DNA of 26,770 nucleotides from Planctomycetaceae bacterium (GTDB lineage: Bacteria; Planctomycetota; Planctomycetia; Pirellulales; Thermoguttaceae), in assembly GCA_031256755.1 (NCBI GenBank), contig JAIRPZ010000167.1:1-26770 (forward strand). The letters are read 5' to 3'. Positions within the stretch are counted from its first letter, which is position 1; every line of letters starts with the position of its first letter. Positions 15,257-23,286 of the stretch are shown one piece after another. The position numbers were made by a program, and so were the translations under genes. The notes under the pieces are model-generated. The model saw only the letters and a list, made by a program, of their open reading frames with translations. It had not been told where the DNA came from and searched no databases.

Positions 15257-16117
15257 ATGTCCATTGTTCAGCATCATCCCCGCCGGTTCAGCGATTTGAT
15301 CCATGTTTATCCGGTCATTAGCCGGCGATCCGGCGGACTGTCGATAGGAGTCAATTTAAGTCCGACGGCTGCTTGTAATTTTGCCTGTGTGTATTGTCAG
15401 GTTCTTGCTGAAAACAGTGCCGAAAACAGGCGGATAGCAGTCGGCAGTCCGCGGATTGCCCTCGATCAACTGAACGATGAACTCCGTTTTCTTGTCGGTT
15501 CGGCGAATAATGGTTCGTTATTTTTGCAGTCGTGGCTTGCGTCAGTACCGCCGGAAAAACGGGTTTTGCGGGACATTGCGTTCAGCGGAGACGGCGAGCC
15601 GACACTGTCGCCGCAGTTTGCTGATGCGGTTAATATCGTTGCGGATGTCCGCAGGGAATTGTGCGGACAAGCCGTCAAATTGGTTCTGATCACCAATGCT
15701 TCGGCACTGCATATCCCGCGAATTAGTGCGGTGCTGGAAAAATTCCCGCAGGATAACGGCGAAATCTGGGCAAAACTGGATGCCGGCACGCCGGCGTTAT
15801 TTAATAAGGTTTCGCGGTCTTCGGTTTCTTTTGAAACGATCCGAAATAATTTAGTGTGTTTGACCCGAACGGTTCCGGCGGTTATTCAGACATGTTTTGT
15901 TGCTTTGCATGGTCAAGCACCGGATACGGATGAAATCTGCCGTTATGCAGATATTCTTAATGAATTGACGCATGTTGTTCATGTTCAAATTTACACAGCC
16001 GCCAGAAATATGCCTGAAAAATGGGTCTCTCCGCTGAACGATGAGCAGTTGGATGCCATTGCCGAATCGGTCCGTCAGCAAACCGGTCGGGAGATTCGGA
16101 CTTACTATTCCCGGTAA
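15257..16117 (+). CDS. Radical SAM protein
   Basis: 286 residues from the ATG at 15257; an in-frame TTG at 15251 would add two. LSPTAACNFACVYCQV carries Cys40, Cys44 and Cys47 (CxxxCxxC), the 4Fe-4S ligands. DIAFSGDGEPTLSP is the GGEP-like SAM-binding strand, written as GDGEPT as in the wybutosine-synthase-related group (COG0731-like). VLITNAS and AKLDAGTP follow as in that group. No SPASM cysteine cluster is visible. Its substrate is unknown; related proteins include tRNA-modifying enzymes and uncharacterised ones. It follows the small PHA-family gene by 9 bases and probably relies on the same promoter near 14888. Confidence 0.85.
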   Translation: MSIVQHHPRRFSDLIHVYPVISRRSGGLSIGVNLSPTAACNFACVYCQVLAENSAENRRIAVGSPRIALDQLNDELRFLVGSANNGSLFLQSWLASVPPEKRVLRDIAFSGDGEPTLSPQFADAVNIVADVRRELCGQAVKLVLITNASALHIPRISAVLEKFPQDNGEIWAKLDAGTPALFNKVSRSSVSFETIRNNLVCLTRTVPAVIQTCFVALHGQAPDTDEICRYADILNELTHVVHVQIYTAARNMPEKWVSPLNDEQLDAIAESVRQQTGREIRTYYSR

Positions 16118-16149
16118 ATTTCCGGGAAAACGCAGCCGTTTTGCCGGAG

Positions 16150-16243
16150 TTCTCGATTTATTGGATTCACCAACAGTATCCGAAAACCAGTAATTTATCG
16201 TCAAGCCGGCAACGATTTTGTGCATCCGTTCCGTTTTGGAAAA
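16150..16243 (+). repeat. Dispersed intergenic repeat, copy B
   Basis: Second copy of the element at 8882-8979, same orientation, with 42 of 44 identical bases in the core. It lies between the convergent ends of the radical-SAM gene and a hypothetical gene. No open frame is shared in a way that suggests a protein. Confidence 0.8.
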
Positions 16244-16323
16244 ACGTATTCCGTTCCTTCCAAACGGGTTTATGGATTTTAGAGGTTTCGCAACATGTCT
16301 ATTCCGCTTCCTCTCATCAATTT

Positions 16324-17814
16324 TCATTTCATTTCCAGCCGGAAAAAATCGTTTCCAAGCGAACAGCCCGAATTCGTTTTTTGATAACGGATTTGCAAAT
16401 CATTCTTGCCGATTTTCGGCAAACCGAGTTGCTCCGGCGAATCCGGGAATCGGTTGTTCTGCCGCCGGTATTTTTCCACCGCCAATGCCGTCCGCAGTAT
16501 TTGACACCGCGATTCCTCGGTCAGTTGCAGCCGAATCATTTCACCAACCAGCGTATTCACAATGTGTCCGGCAAGAGTTCCCGCCATTTGCGATCTTCCC
16601 GCTGTTGTGATCGGTGTGCCGAATGCACCGTCTTGAATGATTTTCAGCCATTCCTCCTCGTTCATGCGGAAACGTATCGACCGCAGCAGAGCAGACAACT
16701 TTTCCGTATCGCCGGCGGCGGCTTGTAACTCATCCTCATAACGTTTGATTTCCCCGTTTAGTGCTTTGGCAGTTTCGTTCCAGTTAAAACCAATCACTTG
16801 CAGCAGTTGTTTTATTTCCGGCGGTATGGGGTTTTCGTTGAATTTTTCGATAATACCGGCAATATCATCAGCAGAGGATACACCATCCAGTATGCTGAAT
16901 TGCAGCACCTTCATCGTTGTCCGGTAATCCGTCCATTCCGGCAGCGATTCCAAATCCTTGACCGCCTGATCCAGATGTTCCGGTTTCCAACGCGGAAACG
17001 TTTGAACGATTTCCTCAACGGGAGTCAGCAGGGACGAATTCTCTTTTCCCCCTTCTTTGGGCGTTCTGTTTCCATGCAGATCAAACAACGCCGTCTTGAT
17101 CGTTACAAACCGGAACAGCCGGATTGATGTTAATATATCTTTCCATGCTTCTGCCGGTGCGTTTGCTTCGAAACGGAGTTTTGCCCGCTGCCGGAGTGCA
17201 TCCGATAAGTTTTTGTGGAAAACATAAACGGGAATCGGTTCGGCAAGCAGCACCGGATCATTTTCATTTTGCCGGACAAGCGGGATGAAATAATGCCGTT
17301 TTGCGGCGGCGGTTTGAACGGTATCCAAACCGGGCGAAACGGCGGCGAGCCAGTTTTTCGGAGCGGCAGGAATCCATGGTTCGAGGACAAAAGGCGGCTG
17401 CGCTGCCGGATCAATGTCCAGTTTTTTGCACATTTCGGGATAGAGCCATTCATTGAATTTCTGCGGTTCGGTAGCGGCTTGCCCGTAGCCGAGCAGGACG
17501 GAGCGGAATCCGTTTTCATCCGCCGGAATTGCCGGTTCGGTCATTTTTTGGATTGCCTGATAATAATCGACACTTTTGCCGTCTGATTTCCGCGGTTCGG
17601 TAATGACGGTGGTTTCCGGCGAAACGGTCAGCGGCGATCCTTTGATGCAGTAAAAATAGACAGCCAGTCCGCCGAACAGCAGAAGCAGGATCAAACCGAG
17701 ACAGCCGCATCCGCAGCCGTACAGCAGACAGCCCCGGCGGCTTTTCTTGGGAACCAAATCGGGTTCCTGATAAGGTAAGTCGGAAGTGTAACGTGAAAAA
17801 CGGGCATCGCTCAT
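16324..17814 (-). CDS. Membrane-anchored hypothetical protein
   Basis: About 496 residues. An upstream in-frame ATG at 17859 exists, but a good extended -10 box at 17865-17873 puts transcription start near 17858, so the ATG at 17814 is preferred. A basic, Cys/Gly-rich stretch (RRGCLLYGCGCGCLG) leads directly into one membrane helix (LILLLLFGGLAVYFYC), giving an N-in, C-out topology. The remaining 420 residues are soluble, with no family I can name. The C-terminal segment ILRTALAVEKYRRQNNRFPDS resembles the A-x-E-x-YR-x-x-x-x-x-(Y/F)P segment found in planctomycete hypothetical proteins and pseudopilin-like domains. It is divergent from the exported transglutaminase-like gene and shares its upstream region. 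Function unknown. Confidence 0.8.
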   Translation of the reverse strand: MSDARFSRYTSDLPYQEPDLVPKKSRRGCLLYGCGCGCLGLILLLLFGGLAVYFYCIKGSPLTVSPETTVITEPRKSDGKSVDYYQAIQKMTEPAIPADENGFRSVLLGYGQAATEPQKFNEWLYPEMCKKLDIDPAAQPPFVLEPWIPAAPKNWLAAVSPGLDTVQTAAAKRHYFIPLVRQNENDPVLLAEPIPVYVFHKNLSDALRQRAKLRFEANAPAEAWKDILTSIRLFRFVTIKTALFDLHGNRTPKEGGKENSSLLTPVEEIVQTFPRWKPEHLDQAVKDLESLPEWTDYRTTMKVLQFSILDGVSSADDIAGIIEKFNENPIPPEIKQLLQVIGFNWNETAKALNGEIKRYEDELQAAAGDTEKLSALLRSIRFRMNEEEWLKIIQDGAFGTPITTAGRSQMAGTLAGHIVNTLVGEMIRLQLTEESRCQILRTALAVEKYRRQNNRFPDSPEQLGLPKIGKNDLQIRYQKTNSGCSLGNDFFRLEMK

Positions 17815-17864
17815 AACAGCAGTCGTGAAATATCTCCGAAATGGTGTACAAAACAGCATACAAC

Positions 17865-17873
17865 AGTATACCA
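17865..17873 (-). promoter_or_regulatory. Extended -10 promoter for the hypothetical gene
   Basis: On the minus strand TGGTATACT is an extended -10 element (TGn-TATACT). A -35 is weak. The predicted start near 17858 lies 44 bases before the ATG at 17814 and excludes the ATG at 17859. Confidence 0.45.
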
Positions 17874-17897
17874 GAAATCCGCCGAAAAATCATGCCC

Positions 17898-17925
17898 TTG
17901 AATTTCCAGAAAGCCATTTTATAAT
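17898..17925 (+). promoter_or_regulatory. Putative promoter of the transglutaminase-like gene
   Basis: TTGAAT (17898-17903), a 16-base spacer and a perfect TATAAT (17920-17925). Transcription would start near 17932, giving a leader of about 50 bases that includes AAGGA eight to nine bases before the ATG at 17983. It faces away from the minus-strand promoter only about 25 bases upstream. Confidence 0.6.
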
Positions 17926-17982
17926 CGGAATAGAAGGGACAATCCCTTTTTTCATTACCATTCTTTTTCAAGGAAAACAACT

Positions 17983-20463
17983 ATGTTCCGCACGATTTTT
18001 TCGTTGTTATTTGCCGCCGCAATGCCGGCAGTATTTGCTGCATCCTGTTTTTCGGCAACGCCGGTACCGGAGTTGAAATTCAAACCGCAAGCCCCGAAAG
18101 CGGAAGCGGTTCGCGGCATCAATGACCGCTTGCCTGAAACGTTTTACCCGACCTACATACGCTCACCGAAAAGCATCACCAAGTCAGGTGAATGGAAAGC
18201 ATTCGTTGCCCGCGTGCAATTCACCACCACGAAAGACAACGCAACGATTCGTGTACACGGCAGCGTGACGCGGTTGCAGACAGACGTTGCGATTCGTCAG
18301 ACCAGCAGTATTGCTGTTTTTAAGCCGGGGGTCAATGCAATCAATCAGGATGCGCAGGGCAACGTTACTTTCGGCACTGCCGAAGGTGGTCTTGCACGCG
18401 GCGATGCCAACAAGACGTGGGATATTATCATCCCGACAGCAACAACGTCATGGATTGATATTATGTTCCTTGACTGCGATCAGAACATACCGAACAATGA
18501 GCCGGCAACACAGGTTGCGGCAGCCGTTGAATATGTTTATACCGGCGATGCTCCCGGTACGGATTTTACTTTCGACTACGCTCACGGCTGGGACACAGAA
18601 CAGAAAAGCAGTTCCCCTGCCGATAAACATTGGTCAGTGCTGAAACTGCAAGAAATGTCATTCAGCGGCGGATGGGATGTTCTTAAAGATGCGGATGGAA
18701 CATCGTATACTGCACCTCACTGGGTAAGGGTAATCGGCGGTACAGATTATCCTGCTCCTTATCTTTATACATCTCATTCAGCGGCATCGAACGCCAATAA
18801 ATTAACGGTTTCAGCAAAGTGGACGATTGTCGATGCGGGTGATGATCCGATTACCGCTTCTACGCCGGTACAAATCAGTGCCGTATGCAAGGACACGGAC
18901 GGGGGGAATATTAATTTTGTGCCGGTGACAACAACAATAACCGGCAATATGTCCGCACCGATTGCGGCGGCAGCACCGTTCAGTGTGAAGACACGGTACT
19001 TTAATCCGCTTGATTTAACGTTACAGTTACGTTTCACGACCGGCAATGCCGACCCCAAATTTGACGATGCCGGGGCAACCATGAATCCGCTCTATGTGTG
19101 TCTGGGAAAGGCAGCCGATGTTGACGCTGTGGCAAGATTCAGGACTGTTGCCCATGTTGCTTGTGCGGAGGATGGACAGACAAACAGCGAAGCCGCTTTC
19201 GGGAAAACGTGGGACATCTTCAAGACGCTTGATGTTCGGGGCTGGAATAACAGTGAAAAGAAATATTCCCGACCGCTTTATTACTACAAGCCGGGAACGA
19301 CGTTTGCAGAAAATTCGGGGGTGTTCGAGCAATTTCTCGAAGAGGGAACAGGGCAGTGCGGTGCGTGGCGGATGTTTTTGTGGTATGCTTCTCTTCTGAA
19401 CGGCAAAGAATTAGAAGGGGAAATGGCAACATCCGTAAAGAATATCTCGTCACTTGGTTACTTCGACGCAAAAGAAGTGATCGTTGTTCGAGATTGGAAT
19501 CCCCAAAGCGGTGAATTGATTTTCAATTCCGGTACAACAACATGGAATATGTGGCCTGTGCCACCCGGCAATCAATACGGCAGCATGACAAATTTGAACA
19601 CGCTGAAGGGACAAAACAGCGGAAACAGTGCGCCGCAGGAAAAGGTTTTTACTCTTCATTATATATTGAAGTCGACCGACGGCGGAACAAGCGGCACATT
19701 CTATGACCCCTCGTATGGCGCGACCTATACAGGTCCGCAAGATTTCCAGACGAAGGCATTGAATGAGTGTTTTGGAACTCTTCCTTCTGTTGTCAACGGA
19801 CAATTTCAGTCCACTGTAACCCGGTATAACGCGATGACACTCCGCACAGTTTTTATACCACAGAACTTGCGAGATCCATATTTCACAAAATTTGTTTTAG
19901 AAGCCAATGCGGTTCGCGAGACCAAGACATTAGAAGAATACGAGACCAAAAGATTATTAAATGATCTGAACAAACGCGGTTTGAAAGTTGCGAGGTCAGC
20001 GGAACGGTTCGGAGAGGATGGACAATACGTAGGGGGCTTGTTTGCGGATCCGCTGGCACTAGCCCAAGGACACGGGTGGCAACGTGCGGCGAGAAATCAA
20101 CAGCGAAGAGACATACAATCGTCTTTTTTGACGGCGTGGAGTAAATACGTGAGTAACATGGACAGTTACATTCAGGTTATTACGACTAACAACGGTCATA
20201 CTCCAATCACTGCGGCACAGATAAAGACAGTCAAAGAAATGCGGAAAGAATTGAAAGATATGAACATATTAACGCTGGAACAGTTCGTTGAAAAAGTGTA
20301 TCCGCTGGACAAAGCCGGTACTATCGAATTGTCACCGAGCCGAATCCGGGCGTATCATGCTTACCTCAAAAACGCGTTGAAGGACGCTCTGGTGGAAAAG
20401 CCGCTGTCCAAATTGGAGGAGGCGGATCCGATGTTCAGGGCGTTCAAAGAAACGAATAAGTAA
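17983..20463 (+). CDS. Exported transglutaminase-like (cysteine-protease fold) protein
   Basis: 826 residues with a signal peptide (FRTIFSLLFAAAMPAVFAASC). Because of AASC the protein could alternatively be a lipoprotein. The ATG is supported by AAGGA eight bases upstream. Residues about 60-430 look like beta-sandwich material without a name. In the centre GTGQCGAWRMFLWY places Cys459 as a transglutaminase-type nucleophile at the start of a helix. TLHYILKS supplies His559 and FYDPSYG supplies Asp575, in the order and spacing of the Cys-His-Asp triad of transglutaminase-like peptidases. The last 200 residues are helical and charged. Such domains cut or cross-link proteins or peptides; this one should act outside the inner membrane. 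It has its own promoter. The triad assignment is by eye. Confidence 0.68.
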   Translation: MFRTIFSLLFAAAMPAVFAASCFSATPVPELKFKPQAPKAEAVRGINDRLPETFYPTYIRSPKSITKSGEWKAFVARVQFTTTKDNATIRVHGSVTRLQTDVAIRQTSSIAVFKPGVNAINQDAQGNVTFGTAEGGLARGDANKTWDIIIPTATTSWIDIMFLDCDQNIPNNEPATQVAAAVEYVYTGDAPGTDFTFDYAHGWDTEQKSSSPADKHWSVLKLQEMSFSGGWDVLKDADGTSYTAPHWVRVIGGTDYPAPYLYTSHSAASNANKLTVSAKWTIVDAGDDPITASTPVQISAVCKDTDGGNINFVPVTTTITGNMSAPIAAAAPFSVKTRYFNPLDLTLQLRFTTGNADPKFDDAGATMNPLYVCLGKAADVDAVARFRTVAHVACAEDGQTNSEAAFGKTWDIFKTLDVRGWNNSEKKYSRPLYYYKPGTTFAENSGVFEQFLEEGTGQCGAWRMFLWYASLLNGKELEGEMATSVKNISSLGYFDAKEVIVVRDWNPQSGELIFNSGTTTWNMWPVPPGNQYGSMTNLNTLKGQNSGNSAPQEKVFTLHYILKSTDGGTSGTFYDPSYGATYTGPQDFQTKALNECFGTLPSVVNGQFQSTVTRYNAMTLRTVFIPQNLRDPYFTKFVLEANAVRETKTLEEYETKRLLNDLNKRGLKVARSAERFGEDGQYVGGLFADPLALAQGHGWQRAARNQQRRDIQSSFLTAWSKYVSNMDSYIQVITTNNGHTPITAAQIKTVKEMRKELKDMNILTLEQFVEKVYPLDKAGTIELSPSRIRAYHAYLKNALKDALVEKPLSKLEEADPMFRAFKETNK

Positions 20464-20562
20464 TACGGCACATGACAGTGCCGCAACGGTATTCGCATTC
20501 TTGCAGAACCGGGCTGCGGCTGTCCTGCCGGAATCTTTTGTCCGGTGAAGGCAAAATGGAGG

Positions 20563-20587
20563 CAAGGGCGGCGTTCCCTCGCCCTTG
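20563..20587 (+). terminator. Hairpin downstream of the exported-protein gene
   Basis: CAAGGGCG at 20563-20570 pairs perfectly with CGCCCTTG at 20580-20587 across a nine-base loop. It is not followed by a T-run. Its right arm overlaps the -35 hexamer of the next promoter, so it may act as a terminator, an operator or both. Confidence 0.4.
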
Positions 20588-20612
20588 ACATTGTCCCGAA
20601 AGACGGTACAAT
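20585..20612 (+). promoter_or_regulatory. Near-consensus promoter upstream of rho
   Basis: Perfect TTGACA (20585-20590), a 16-base spacer, and TACAAT (20607-20612). It is the closest match to a sigma-70 promoter in the window. The start would be near 20619, about 335 bases before the rho ATG. A small RNA from this promoter is an alternative. Confidence 0.6.
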
Positions 20613-20624
20613 GTCCGCCGTGCT

Positions 20625-20653
20625 GGAGAACTGACCGCAAAAGCCGGTTCTCC
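20625..20653 (+). promoter_or_regulatory. Hairpin in the putative rho leader
   Basis: GGAGAAC (20625-20631) pairs with GTTCTCC (20647-20653) across a 15-base loop, immediately after the predicted transcription start. No T-run follows. Confidence 0.35.
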
Positions 20654-20843
20654 GAATGTCTTTCCGAACAGCGTTTTCTAAAACTATATCCGTTTTGTTC
20701 GGTTGTTTCAGGCGATGGAAAGACAATTTCGGTCTCTCTGTACGGTTTTCATTCTTTGAATCCGGGAGAGAATAGCGAAAAACAAGGCACAAAAGGACTC
20801 TGAATTCACTGATTCAATGTCGAATTTCCACCTCGTTATCTCC

Positions 20844-20864
20844 GGTATTTCCTGCGGAAATGCC
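20844..20864 (+). promoter_or_regulatory. Tight hairpin in the putative rho leader
   Basis: GGTATTTCC (20844-20852) and GGAAATGCC (20856-20864) form nine pairs, one of them G-T, closed by a three-base loop. It lies about 90 bases before the rho start codon. Confidence 0.4.
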
Positions 20865-20952
20865 AGAGACATGAACCTGTATCCTCCTCGCTGCGGCTGC
20901 GGTCGTCCTGCCGGCAGCGGGGTTCTCCAACCGCCGTCACCGGCTCTTTTCT

Positions 20953-22281
20953 ATGCAGAAAAAAACTTACAATCCTAACTACCGTAATAATAATAACCCG
21001 AACCGGAAATTCCGCCCCAACGGCGGAAAACCCCGTCCCGCACCGAATTCTGATATTCCCGGTACTCCGAGAGATATTTCTCCGAATCCGCGGTTCCGCA
21101 ATCCGAATTATGCGGTGCATATCGAACCGGGCGATCCGTCAACATACTACGAAGTTACCGGCGTGCTGGAAATGCACCCCAACGGCTACGGATTCCTGCG
21201 TGATCCGAATAATCACTACACCCGGATCATTACCGATCCTTTTGTGCCGGCAAGTACCATTGACCGCTACGGTCTCCGCAGGGGCGTGCTGTTGACCGGT
21301 ATGATTCAGCCGGGAACCAAAACACAGGGACCGCGGCTGCGGGAAGCCGTCAGTGTGGACGGCGTAGCCGCTGATGAATATATCCACGTCAAACATTTTG
21401 AGGAACGGATTCCGATCACTCCCGAAGAGTGGCTTCGGCTTGAAACAGGGGCGCAGCCGCTGACAACCCGTGTGATGGACATTTTTACGCCGCTCGGCAA
21501 GGGACAGCGGGCATTGATCGTGGCTCCGCCCCGCAGCGGAAAAACCATCTTGCTGCATCACATCAGTCAGGCGGTCGTGAAAAATCACCCGGACGTAAAA
21601 GTGATTGTTTTGCTGATTGACGAGCGTCCCGAAGAAGTGACTGATTTTCAACGGGCGGCTATCGGTGCGGAAGTCGTTGCCAGCAGTTTGGACAGAGAAA
21701 TTGAGTCCCATGTCCGCCTTTCGCAGTTGGTCATTGAACGCTGCCGCCGCCTTGCCGAAATGGGAAAAGACGTATTCCTGCTGCTGGATTCCATTACCCG
21801 GCTGGCAAGAGCGTTCAATAAACACACGCTCAACAGTTCCAACCGGTCGGCACTGCAAACCGGCGGTATTGATGTGAAAGCCATGGAAATTCCCAAACAG
21901 TTGTTTGCTTCGGCGCGTGCTTTTGAAGGAGGCGGATCGCTGACGATTGTCGGAACCGCATTGATCGAAACGAACAGCCGGATGGACGATGCGATTTTTC
22001 AGGAATTCAAAGGGACGGGCAACATGGAACTCGTGTTGGACCGCCGTCTTGCGGAACAGCGGATTTGGCCCGCTATTGACATTAGTCAATCAGGAACGCG
22101 GAAAGAAGAAAAACTCTTCCCGCCGGAAATTCTGCAAGGGGCAACGATGATCCGCCGGGCGTTGTCTTCACGCAGCCCGGTCGATGCGATGGAAACGCTC
22201 ACGGCAAAATTGGGAAAATTCAACTCGAATGCCGAGTTCTTTTACCAATTTCTCAAAGGTTCCAAACCGCAGATCGACTAG
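20953..22281 (+). CDS. rho: Transcription termination factor Rho
   Basis: 442 residues. Rho is a ring-shaped hexameric RNA helicase that ends transcription. The start ATG follows an in-frame stop at 20872 with no other suitable start between. The first 60 residues are an Asn/Pro/Arg-rich extension (YRNNNNPNRKFRPNGGKPRP) in place of the usual N-terminal helix bundle. The cold-shock-type RNA-binding domain follows (GVLEMHPNGYGFLRD near 70-84). Motor motifs: APPRSGKT Walker A at 191-198, where most Rho have PPKAGKT; LIDERPEEVTD at 221-231; LLLDSITRLAR at 276-287; then GGIDVKAMEIPKQLFASAR and EFKGTGNMELVLDR. No Shine-Dalgarno is visible. A 9-bp hairpin follows the stop. Confidence 0.97.
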   Translation: MQKKTYNPNYRNNNNPNRKFRPNGGKPRPAPNSDIPGTPRDISPNPRFRNPNYAVHIEPGDPSTYYEVTGVLEMHPNGYGFLRDPNNHYTRIITDPFVPASTIDRYGLRRGVLLTGMIQPGTKTQGPRLREAVSVDGVAADEYIHVKHFEERIPITPEEWLRLETGAQPLTTRVMDIFTPLGKGQRALIVAPPRSGKTILLHHISQAVVKNHPDVKVIVLLIDERPEEVTDFQRAAIGAEVVASSLDREIESHVRLSQLVIERCRRLAEMGKDVFLLLDSITRLARAFNKHTLNSSNRSALQTGGIDVKAMEIPKQLFASARAFEGGGSLTIVGTALIETNSRMDDAIFQEFKGTGNMELVLDRRLAEQRIWPAIDISQSGTRKEEKLFPPEILQGATMIRRALSSRSPVDAMETLTAKLGKFNSNAEFFYQFLKGSKPQID

Positions 22282-22304
22282 AAGCAGTCAAAGAATATTG
22301 AGCG

Positions 22305-22332
22305 TACCGGCGGAAATAACGCTCCGCCGGTA
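22305..22332 (+). terminator. Hairpin after rho
   Basis: TACCGGCGG (22305-22313) and CCGCCGGTA (22324-22332) form a perfect nine-pair G/C-rich stem with a ten-base loop, 24 bases past the rho stop. No T-run follows, so it may stabilise the 3' end or act with Rho and not as a classic intrinsic terminator. Confidence 0.5.
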
Positions 22333-22508
22333 TGTTCCGGTCAGCCGCCGGAATGAATATTTAGTATGAACAAACGGACAGAATGTTTCTGTTACGTTTT
22401 AACCATATCTCATCATCCGCAGCATTGCAGCATTTTTGATGATGATCATTAACACAGGGTCATCCCTAACCGAAATAAACACTAATTAACAGCCATACAT
22501 TTACAGCC

Positions 22509-23270
22509 ATGGATTTTCACCTTAAAGATAAAGTTGTTCTCATTACCGGCGGTTCGACCGGTCTCGGCAAAGCCATATCGACAATTTTTGCTCAGGAAGG
22601 GGCAAAAGTGGCGATCAATTACATTGTCGGCGAAGACGATGCAAAAAAACTGGCGGACGATCTTGCAAAAACGTACAAGACCGGTGCCGCAGCGGTTTAT
22701 GCTGACGTTTCCAAAGAAGAAGACGTGAAAAGCATGTTCCATGAAATCGAATCCAAACTTGGAGCGGTTGACAGCGTGGTCAACAATGCGGCGATTGTTG
22801 CCAATCCGAAATGCGAAGACCTGACGCTTGCCGAATTCCAAAAATGCGTAACGGTTAATCTGCAAGGGCTTTTCCTTGTTACGCGGGAAGCGGTGCAGCG
22901 TCTTAAGGCGAGAAAATCGTCCGGCAGTTTGGTGAATATTTCCTCGCAGGCAGCCCTTCGCGGTTCCGCCAGTGGCAAAACGGCTTATGATATGACGAAG
23001 GCGGGGGTTCTTGGTTTCACCCGGTCGCTGGCATTGGAAGTTGCCGAATTCGGCATTCGGGTCAATGCTGTTCTGCCCGGCATTATGCACACGGAAATCA
23101 TTGCCAAGTTTATTGATGCCGATCCTGAAAAGTTCAATAAGCGTTCTCCGCTCGGCAGGATTGCTCAAACGGACGAGATTGCCCGGGTAGCGGTTTTCCT
23201 TGCTTCGGACTGTGCCAGTTATATGACCGGAGCCAGTGTTGATGTCAGCGGCGGAATGGCACTGCATTAA
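22509..23270 (+). CDS. SDR-family NAD(P)-dependent oxidoreductase
   Basis: 253 residues, a classical short-chain dehydrogenase/reductase. TGGSTGLG at 13-20 is the cofactor glycine motif, NNAA at 92-95 the structural motif, and Asn117, Ser145/146, Tyr160 and Lys164 (NISSQAA and AYDMTK) give the catalytic set. VNAVLPGIMHTE and YMTGASVDVSGGMALH complete the usual layout. It is similar to FabG and glucose 1-dehydrogenase-like enzymes, but the neighbours show no fatty-acid genes, so the substrate is not assigned. A clear Shine-Dalgarno is missing. It ends 16 bases before the convergent end of the charged hypothetical gene. Confidence 0.9.
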   Translation: MDFHLKDKVVLITGGSTGLGKAISTIFAQEGAKVAINYIVGEDDAKKLADDLAKTYKTGAAAVYADVSKEEDVKSMFHEIESKLGAVDSVVNNAAIVANPKCEDLTLAEFQKCVTVNLQGLFLVTREAVQRLKARKSSGSLVNISSQAALRGSASGKTAYDMTKAGVLGFTRSLALEVAEFGIRVNAVLPGIMHTEIIAKFIDADPEKFNKRSPLGRIAQTDEIARVAVFLASDCASYMTGASVDVSGGMALH

Positions 23271-23286
23271 ACCGGATTTCTGTCCG

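Larger units (their letters stand above)
20464..20952 (+). other. Long intergenic region and probable rho leader
   Basis: About 490 bases with no convincing gene. It contains a hairpin overlapping a near-consensus promoter (20585-20612), a second hairpin at 20625-20653, and a third, nine pairs with a three-base loop, at 20844-20864. A palindromic CTGCCGGCAG follows near 20918. If the promoter drives rho, the leader is roughly 335 bases long, long enough for the transcriptional autoregulation known for rho genes elsewhere. Confidence 0.5.

Noticed and set aside
20585..20803. Small frame of 72 codons in the rho leader
   Set aside because: It would begin at a TTG that is the promoter -35 itself and has no ribosome-binding site.
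21139..22089. Long minus-strand open frame of 316 codons inside rho
   Set aside because: It is fully antisense to a clear Rho coding region, shows no family motif, and its composition follows from the codon bias of rho.
22482..23267. Minus-strand frame of 261 codons over the SDR gene
   Set aside because: The SDR frame has all catalytic motifs; the antisense frame has none.
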